DNA of 64,000 bases from an uncultured Bacteroidales bacterium (lineage in GTDB: Bacteria; Bacteroidota; Bacteroidia; Bacteroidales; F082), in the NCBI GenBank assembly GCA_937896505.1, contig CALBNP010000104.1, positions 1-64,000 on the forward strand. Direction: 5' to 3'. Below the pieces are notes generated by a model. The model was not told where the DNA came from and did not search any database. It worked only from the letters and a program-made list of their open reading frames with translations. This document shows positions 58,497-64,000 of this stretch, piece after piece; positions within the stretch are counted from its first letter, which is position 1, and each line of letters opens with the position of its first letter. The translations under genes and the position numbers were made by a program.

Positions 58497-61232
58497 TCAA
58501 AACAATTCAAGTTGTTCGCCATCGCCGTTGCGACGTGGCTTATCATCGTCTTTACTTTCAATGTTTTCTGTAGGATTCTCGTAAGCAACGACTTGGTTTT
58601 CTTCGTTTTCCTCTTCGTTATCTTCTTGCGGTTGGGCGTTCTCGTCAAAGTCATCGGGTACTTCGGGCTGGATTGGTTCGAGCCACGAATAGGAGTCGAT
58701 TTCTCTGGTTGACAGGCGTTTGCCTTTCGCTTTGTAACTCTTTATTCCGATGAATTCTTCCACATTCAGTTCGTCGTCGGGGAAGCTGTTGCCGGCATCG
58801 CTCACCTTGTAACTAAGCAGCAAGCGTGGTATGACATCGATGCTGTGACTCAGATACTTAGCTGCTTCGTGTTCGCCAATGAACGAGGTGCGCGTGTTCA
58901 GTTTCGTATCGGCTTCGATGCAGAAACGTTTCAGGTACATCTTCTGCGTTTCGCCTTCGATATAAATGACCGAGAAGATTTCCTCGGCATCGAACTTGCG
59001 GATTTCGATGAGGTCGTCGTCGAAGTGCGTACTGAGGTCGTAGCCCGTGACTTTGAATTCGCCGTTGCTGAAAATCTGCAAGATACGGTCATCGCCCTCG
59101 AAAGCCCCGATGTATTGTCCGCGCTTGTCAGCATTAAGTCGGCGAACGGTGTCGTCATACCAGATGTCGCGTGCAGTGAGTGTCGAGACGCCGTCTTCGC
59201 GCTTGGCGATTTCCTTGACATCGTATTTGGTGAGCAGATTGCCGCGCGCGCTGCGACCTTTCACGGCTAATTCAGCAAAGTTGTAGTCGGTCACTTTGGT
59301 CTTCTGGTTGAAGAGTTTCAGCACCACTTTGATGACTTCGGCTTCGCCATTGGGGTTGCAGGTGAAATAGCGCACCTTCGAGTTGGGCTTGCCTTGCGTG
59401 AGGTCGTATTCCTTGTCACGAGTGACACCCGTCACGGCGAAACGCTTCACAAAGTGTGGACTTCCTGACTTGCCATCGCGATACACCACATTATAAGTAG
59501 TACGGTCATCGTTCTTATGGAATACGCTGACATGTATAACATTCTGACCCACAAATAGTTTCGATTGCAGTTTGGTCACCATGTAAGTACCGTTTTCGTG
59601 GAAGACGATGATTTCGTCGATGTCGGAGCAATCGCTCACAAACTCGTAGCTTTCCTTGTTCTTTTCGCGTTTCAAGCCCTCGCCAGTGCACACGAAGCCC
59701 TCCGACTTGTTGACGTAGAGTTTTTCGTTGTTGGCGGCCACGGCCACAGCCGAAATGTTGTCGAAGTTGCGTATCTCGGTCTTGCGTTCGCGTCCCTTGC
59801 CATATTTTTCCTTGATGTGCAGGAAATAGTTAATCGTGTAATCCACGATATGGTCGAGGTTGTATTTTGTTTCTTCGATTTTGCTCTCAATATCAGCGAG
59901 TTGCTCGTCGGCTTTCTTGATGTCGAACATGGAAATCTTGCGCACAGGCTTCTCGGTGAGTTTCAGAACGTCGTCGCGTGTGATTTCGCGTTTCAACTTG
60001 TCGCGATAAGGGTCGAAGGCACGTTCCATATCGGTGACTTGTTCGTCCCAGTCCTTGCTCTTACGGTTTTCCATGAGCTTGTAGATGCCTTTCTCGAAGA
60101 AAATTTTCTCCAACGAAATCCAGTGCCAGCGGTCTTCGAGTTCGTCAATCAAGATGCGGAGTTCCCACGACAGCAACTCCATGGTGCGGTCGGTGCTGAG
60201 TTTCAGGATTTCTGAAACGCCCATGAAAGCGGGATGGTCGTTGACGATGACGCAGGCGTTGGGCGAAACCGAAACTTCGCAATCGGTGAAGGCATACAAG
60301 GCATCAATGGTTTGGTCGGGCGAAACGCCAGGATTGAGATAGATGACGATTTCGCAATGCTCAGCCGTGTTATCGTCAATCTTCTTGATTTTGATTTTGC
60401 CCTTGTCGTTGCCTTTCACGATGCTGTCAATCACGCTGCCAGTCGTCGTTCCGTATGGTATCTCGCTAATAACCAACGTCTTTTTGTCAAGTTGGCTGAT
60501 GCGTGCGCGGATTCTCACCTTGCCACCACGAAGACCATCATTATAGTTGGTAACGTCCATCAAACCACCCGTTGGGAAATCGGGATAGAGCACGAAAGGC
60601 TCATCCTTCAAATATGATATGGATGCGTCAATCAGTTCGTTGAAGTTGTGCGGCAAGAACTTGGATGCCAGACCCACAGCGATGCCTTCGGTGCCTTGCG
60701 CCAAAAGCAAGGGGAACTTCACGGGAAGCGAGACAGGCTCGGCATTACGGTTGTCGTAGGAACGCGTCCAGTCAGTCGTTTTTGGATTGAAGACCACCTC
60801 TTTAGCGAATTTCGAAAGACGTGCCTCGATGTAACGCGGGGCAGCTGCATCGTCGCCGGTGAGAATGTTGCCGAAGTTACCTTGCATGTCGATAAGCAGG
60901 TCTTTCTGAGCGAGTTGCACCAAAGCATCACCGATGGAAGCATCGCCATGAGGGTGATATTTCATGGTGTTACCCACAATATTGGCCACCTTATTGAAAC
61001 GACCATCGTCCAACTCGTTCATCGAGTGGAGGATGCGGCGCTGTACGGGTTTCAGACCATCTTCAATGGCTGGCACGGCACGCTCCAAAATGACATACGA
61101 GGCATAGTCCAAGAACCAATTCTCGAACATACCCTTGAGGGGCACAACACGATACTCTTGTTTTTGATTGTCAGCGTTTTGAGCGGTATTTTCACCGCCA
61201 TTTTCCAGTTCTTCGTTGTCTTCAAAATCCAT
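58497..61232 (-). CDS. parC: DNA topoisomerase IV subunit A (ParC)
   Basis: Decatenates daughter chromosomes with ParE. In 911 residues: PVQRRILHSMNELDDGRF, the YHPHGDASIGDALVQLAQ quinolone region and the catalytic Tyr in APRYIEARL. The C-terminal region lacks a clear GyrA box, unlike the gyrA product in this window, which supports ParC. The C-terminal tail (about the last 50 residues) is very acidic. parE is not within the window; the downstream gene is a lipoprotein. Confidence 0.93.
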   Translation of the reverse strand: MDFEDNEELENGGENTAQNADNQKQEYRVVPLKGMFENWFLDYASYVILERAVPAIEDGLKPVQRRILHSMNELDDGRFNKVANIVGNTMKYHPHGDASIGDALVQLAQKDLLIDMQGNFGNILTGDDAAAPRYIEARLSKFAKEVVFNPKTTDWTRSYDNRNAEPVSLPVKFPLLLAQGTEGIAVGLASKFLPHNFNELIDASISYLKDEPFVLYPDFPTGGLMDVTNYNDGLRGGKVRIRARISQLDKKTLVISEIPYGTTTGSVIDSIVKGNDKGKIKIKKIDDNTAEHCEIVIYLNPGVSPDQTIDALYAFTDCEVSVSPNACVIVNDHPAFMGVSEILKLSTDRTMELLSWELRILIDELEDRWHWISLEKIFFEKGIYKLMENRKSKDWDEQVTDMERAFDPYRDKLKREITRDDVLKLTEKPVRKISMFDIKKADEQLADIESKIEETKYNLDHIVDYTINYFLHIKEKYGKGRERKTEIRNFDNISAVAVAANNEKLYVNKSEGFVCTGEGLKREKNKESYEFVSDCSDIDEIIVFHENGTYMVTKLQSKLFVGQNVIHVSVFHKNDDRTTYNVVYRDGKSGSPHFVKRFAVTGVTRDKEYDLTQGKPNSKVRYFTCNPNGEAEVIKVVLKLFNQKTKVTDYNFAELAVKGRSARGNLLTKYDVKEIAKREDGVSTLTARDIWYDDTVRRLNADKRGQYIGAFEGDDRILQIFSNGEFKVTGYDLSTHFDDDLIEIRKFDAEEIFSVIYIEGETQKMYLKRFCIEADTKLNTRTSFIGEHEAAKYLSHSIDVIPRLLLSYKVSDAGNSFPDDELNVEEFIGIKSYKAKGKRLSTREIDSYSWLEPIQPEVPDDFDENAQPQEDNEEENEENQVVAYENPTENIESKDDDKPRRNGDGEQLELF

Positions 61233-61271
61233 AAAATCTCCTGTTTTTGCAGCAAAATAGGTTTAAAATTG

Positions 61272-61279
61272 CAAAGATA
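61272..61279 (-). promoter_or_regulatory. -7 element for parC
   Basis: TATCTTTG on the minus strand, 39 bp upstream of the parC ATG. Confidence 0.65.
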
Positions 61280-61321
61280 GGAAAATTATACTATCTCTTG
61301 AGAAAAGTGAAATTATTACAC

Positions 61322-61329
61322 TACCTTTG
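61322..61329 (+). promoter_or_regulatory. -7 element for the UDG-like gene
   Basis: TACCTTTG, 36 bp upstream of the ATG at 61366. Confidence 0.6.
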
Positions 61330-61365
61330 TACCTTATTATATGTCTTATAACACACAACTAAATA

Positions 61366-62100
61366 ATGAATATGTACGAAAGACTTCATCAACTGATTAA
61401 TGATTTAGAATCAATGAAAAAGGAGCCATTCATTGGCTACGGAAATCCTGACGCCAAGATTCTGATTGTCGGAAAAGAATGCGCAGATCAAGAAAACAGC
61501 AACAACTGGAATTTATTTTTCAAGCCAAACTTTAAGCAATGGAGGGATAGTTTTAATACGCATGGATTTGGCTTTAAAGATAATGATGGTCTGTCAACTT
61601 ATAATTTTGACAATCATTATTTTCACCCAATCTTTCCCTATTACAGGCAACACCACACAATGAGTCAAAAAGATAACAGACATACTTCCCAAACTTGGTA
61701 TTATTATCAACGGCTTGTGGACATGATTCGAGTTGGCAACGCAAATGAAAGAATAAAGGATAAAGAAAGATGGATTGACTTTTTCAATGATTGTTTCATC
61801 ACCGAACTGAACGACATTTGTCGGCCAAATAACAAAGGGATTGGCAAAAATGGATTGGGTAAAGAGACTGAACGGCACATCCGTGAGCGATTTGATTGGA
61901 TGCGAAAAACGAATTTCTTTAACCAATTCCAAGTCGTTATTCTTGCTTGCGGTCCTTACGCAGACGCAATAAAAAAAGATGAAATCTTAAAGAAAGATTT
62001 GTTTGGCGAAGCTTATGTGGTGTATTGTGGTCAATTGTCAAGATGGGACAAGCGATTAGAGGAAAAGATTCCTGAAATCTACAAAAGATTGCATTTCTGA
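61366..62100 (+). CDS. hypothetical protein with uracil-DNA-glycosylase-superfamily-like motifs
   Basis: A 244-residue soluble protein. The N-terminal GYGNPDAKILIVGKECAD resembles motif A of UDG-superfamily proteins (GxxxAxVLxVGExP), and a later VVILACGPYADAI could be the second half of the fold. The middle is rich in Trp, Tyr, His and Asn (HYFHPIFPYYRQHH), with no clear catalytic His as in UNG. A second in-frame ATG lies two codons later. Glycosylase activity is not supported strongly; the fold assignment is tentative. Confidence 0.55.
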   Translation: MNMYERLHQLINDLESMKKEPFIGYGNPDAKILIVGKECADQENSNNWNLFFKPNFKQWRDSFNTHGFGFKDNDGLSTYNFDNHYFHPIFPYYRQHHTMSQKDNRHTSQTWYYYQRLVDMIRVGNANERIKDKERWIDFFNDCFITELNDICRPNNKGIGKNGLGKETERHIRERFDWMRKTNFFNQFQVVILACGPYADAIKKDEILKKDLFGEAYVVYCGQLSRWDKRLEEKIPEIYKRLHF

Positions 62101-62122
62101 GCATGTAATATACGCTAAAAAC

Positions 62123-62193
62123 CGAGTTATCGCCGAGTATTTTCAGGTTTTATATGGCGATAACTCGACTTTTTATATTTTTGCATGTGAAAT
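62123..62193. repeat. 71-bp direct repeat, copy 1, with hairpin and promoter
   Basis: A 12-bp perfect stem, CGAGTTATCGCC (62123-62134) with GGCGATAACTCG (62156-62167), is followed by a T-rich run and TATTTTTG at 62176-62183. It could end the upstream transcript and start the ATPase gene at 62212. A second copy follows that gene. Confidence 0.9.
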
Positions 62194-62211
62194 TTCGATA
62201 AAATTGGCTTT

Positions 62212-63624
62212 ATGGCAAAGGAAAACATTGTTGGAAGAGAGAAGGAACAGCAGATGCTTCACGATTATGTCAGTTCTGCAAACGCTGAATTTATTGCAGT
62301 TTACGGACGCCGCCGCATAGGAAAGACTTTTTTAGTCAAGCAATATTTCGACGAGCAGTTCGATTTCTATGTCACAGGCATCTACGACAAAAGCAAAAAA
62401 GAGCAGCTGGCGAATTTCAATAGGCAACTCAACAAATATTCAGGTGCTTATTATCCTTATGTCGATGATTGGTTTGAGGCTTTTACTCAGCTTCAGCACT
62501 ATTTGGAGACTTTGCATGACAAACACCGCATCATCGTTTTCCTTGACGAACTGCCTTGGATGGACACGCCACGAAGCAAATTCATTCGAGCATTGGAACT
62601 GTTCTGGAACGAGTGGGCGAGCAACAAGCCGAATGTGAAACTTATTGTTTGCGGGTCGGCAACTACTTGGATGACTAACAAATTGCTTGGAGACAAAGGC
62701 GGCTTGCACAACCGAGTAACACGTCCAATTCGTTTGCGTTCATTTACCCTGAAGGAAACTGAGGAATACCTTATTAAACATGGTTTTGCCAAAGACCGCA
62801 TTCAGATGCTTGAAAGTTATATGGTTTTCGGCGGCACACCATTTTACCTTAGCATGTTGAACCCACGCCTCAGCATGACACAGAATGTCGATGAATTATT
62901 TTTTTCGGAAACAGCGCCATTGCGCGATGAATACGCCTTCCTTTTCCGCTCCTTGTTCAACGACGCACTGGCTTACAGAAGAATCGTTGAAACGTTGGCC
63001 AAGAAAGCCAAAGGCATGACCAAACGTGAAATCATTGAAGAACTGGGAGTTACCGACAATGGCAATCTCACCGAGATATTAGATAACTTGTGCAAGTGTG
63101 ATTTCATAAGGAAATACAGTGCTTTCGGCAAAATAGAGCGCGACATGATGTATCAACTCGTTGACCATTACTGCCTTTTCTATCTGCGCTATGTCCAGCA
63201 CGACAACTCACAAGACCAACACCGTTGGAGTCATACCATCGACAACGGCGCAAAGCAGGCATGGAGCGGTTACGCTTTCGAGCAGGTGTGCTTGCGCCAC
63301 ATCGAACAAATCAAGCAAGCCCTTAAAATCGACACGATTCTTAGCGATGTGTGTTCGTGGCAAAATGCCGAGGCACAAATTGACCTTGTCATTGAACGGA
63401 ACGATCACACAATCAACCTGTGTGAAATGAAATACCGTCAAGAACCATTCAGCGTAACGAAAAAGTATTATGAAGAAATGAATAACCGGCGCGAACTCTT
63501 CCGAAAAGCCACCAAGTCAACAAAGGCACTACATCTGACCATTGTAACGCCGTTTGGCATAAAAGACAATGCCCAGGCAAAGGAGATACAAAGCATCGTC
63601 ACACTTGACGATTTATACAAATAA
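62212..63624 (+). CDS. AAA ATPase with DUF234 nuclease-like domain
   Basis: A 470-residue protein. Walker A GRRRIGKT (32-39), Walker B IIVFLDELPW and sensor-like LIVCGSATTW form the ATPase. A winged-helix segment (about 265-310, GMTKREIIEELGVTDNGNLT) leads to a C-terminal DUF234 domain with AQIDLVIERN and NLCEMKYR, a PD-(D/E)xK-like core. The family is widespread in Bacteroidetes and archaea, and its role is not established. The gene stands alone between two 71-bp direct repeats. Confidence 0.88.
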   Translation: MAKENIVGREKEQQMLHDYVSSANAEFIAVYGRRRIGKTFLVKQYFDEQFDFYVTGIYDKSKKEQLANFNRQLNKYSGAYYPYVDDWFEAFTQLQHYLETLHDKHRIIVFLDELPWMDTPRSKFIRALELFWNEWASNKPNVKLIVCGSATTWMTNKLLGDKGGLHNRVTRPIRLRSFTLKETEEYLIKHGFAKDRIQMLESYMVFGGTPFYLSMLNPRLSMTQNVDELFFSETAPLRDEYAFLFRSLFNDALAYRRIVETLAKKAKGMTKREIIEELGVTDNGNLTEILDNLCKCDFIRKYSAFGKIERDMMYQLVDHYCLFYLRYVQHDNSQDQHRWSHTIDNGAKQAWSGYAFEQVCLRHIEQIKQALKIDTILSDVCSWQNAEAQIDLVIERNDHTINLCEMKYRQEPFSVTKKYYEEMNNRRELFRKATKSTKALHLTIVTPFGIKDNAQAKEIQSIVTLDDLYK

Positions 63625-63635
63625 AGCAAAAAAAA

Positions 63636-63706
63636 CGAGTTATCGCCGAGTATTTTCAGTTTTTATATGGCGATAACTCGATTTTTTAATTTTTTTCATG
63701 TGAAAT
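63636..63706. repeat. 71-bp direct repeat, copy 2
   Basis: Same length and hairpin as copy 1: CGAGTTATCGCC at 63636-63647 with GGCGATAACTCG at 63669-63680. The -7 element is broken here (TTTTTTTC in place of TTTTTG). It starts 11 bp after the ATPase stop and probably acts as a terminator. Confidence 0.9.
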
Positions 63707-63734
63707 AACTCAAACCTCTTCGGACAGGAAACAT

Positions 63735-64000
63735 TCAACGATGTCTGTTTCTACGCCTCTCCATCCTCTTCAGGACGATAATACTCACTTCATAGAGCAG
63801 GTACAAAGGAATCGTCACCAAGATTAACGTCATCAAATCGGGTGGCGTGATGATGGCGGCGACAATCATGATGACAATCAGGGCGTATTGTCGGTAATTT
63901 GCCAGCATTTGTGATGTCACGACCTGCAATTTCCCCAAGAAGAAAGCAATGACAGGCAACTGAAACACCAAACCCATGACTAAAGTCAAAGTGGTGAAGG
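63735..64000 (-). CDS. tatC: Sec-independent protein translocase TatC, C-terminal part (cut by window edge)
   Basis: The last 87 residues or so of TatC, the receptor subunit of the twin-arginine translocase. Visible are MGLVFQLPVIAFFLGKLQVV, the YRQYALIVIMIVAAIITPPD helix-loop and a final helix ending in a basic tail. The frame stays open to the window edge (reading FTTLTLVMG...), so the start lies outside. A TTG at 63989 is not the true start. Confidence 0.9.
   Translation of the reverse strand, partial: FTTLTLVMGLVFQLPVIAFFLGKLQVVTSQMLANYRQYALIVIMIVAAIITPPDLMTLILVTIPLYLLYEVSIIVLKRMERRRNRHR

Overview
The window looks like a chromosomal segment of a Bacteroidota (Bacteroidales-type) bacterium. 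Most genes are preceded by the Bacteroidetes -7 element TAnnTTTG rather than an E. coli-type -10, Shine-Dalgarno sites are weak or absent, and the content is typical of the group: DUF3127, DUF1573, a periplasmic TPR protein, a TonB receptor, a type IX secretion sorting tail, and a clpC/gyrA/TPR neighbourhood. I cannot name a genus.

Layout. 0.4-6.6 kb: a four-gene overlapping operon resembling Wadjet/MksBEFG anti-plasmid SMC systems (jetABCD-like). 6.7-12.4 kb: metH-mnmE-zinc ribbon operon and a DUF3127 OB-fold protein. 12.7-20.2 kb: NamZ-like muramidase, DAACS symporter, aminotransferase, DUF1573 protein, a CAU-anticodon tRNA, truA, aat and arginine deiminase. 20.2-29.1 kb: TPR protein and gyrA divergent from clpC, tRNA nucleotidyltransferase/poly(A) polymerase and miaA. 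29.2-36.6 kb: a secreted hydrolase, a duplicated hairpin repeat, an N-domain-less ClpB, TrkH, DUF2750 and YidC. 36.7-38.9 kb: a secreted esterase and a broken T9SS cargo gene.

38.9-44.8 kb is an accessory island, all on the minus strand. It has a BcgI-like (type IIB) restriction-modification pair, the tail of a lost HsdS, an unrecognised pair (one member membrane/coiled-coil), a 54-residue ORF, a decayed DinD-like gene, and a DUF3791-DUF3990-DUF3791 module with an ADP-ribosyltransferase-like middle protein. 45.1-51.3 kb returns to housekeeping (tex, an outer-membrane barrel, trmN6, rimM, an ArsP_2-type transporter) but holds a four-helix-bundle gene bracketed by inverted repeats. 51.3-52.1 kb holds a RAYT transposase with REP palindromes around it and inside its own coding sequence. 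52.1-57.7 kb: a TPP riboswitch, a TonB receptor, a DUF4143 ATPase and a FecCD-type ABC permease/ATPase. 57.7-64 kb: a lipoprotein and parC, a UDG-superfamily-like protein, a DUF234 ATPase between 71-bp direct repeats, and the end of tatC.

How it fits together: housekeeping genes for translation fidelity (mnmE, truA, miaA, trmN6, rimM, tRNA), topology (gyrA, parC), proteostasis (clpC, clpB, yidC, tatC) and envelope function are interrupted by at least two defence-type loci (Wadjet-like; RM plus DUF3990) and several small repeat-bounded genes. The strongest candidates for something not well described are the divergent Wadjet-like operon with a compact JetD, the unknown pair beside the BcgI-like system, the DUF3990 module, and the evenly spaced REP array around and inside the RAYT gene. 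All assignments come from reading the sequence; no database search was run.
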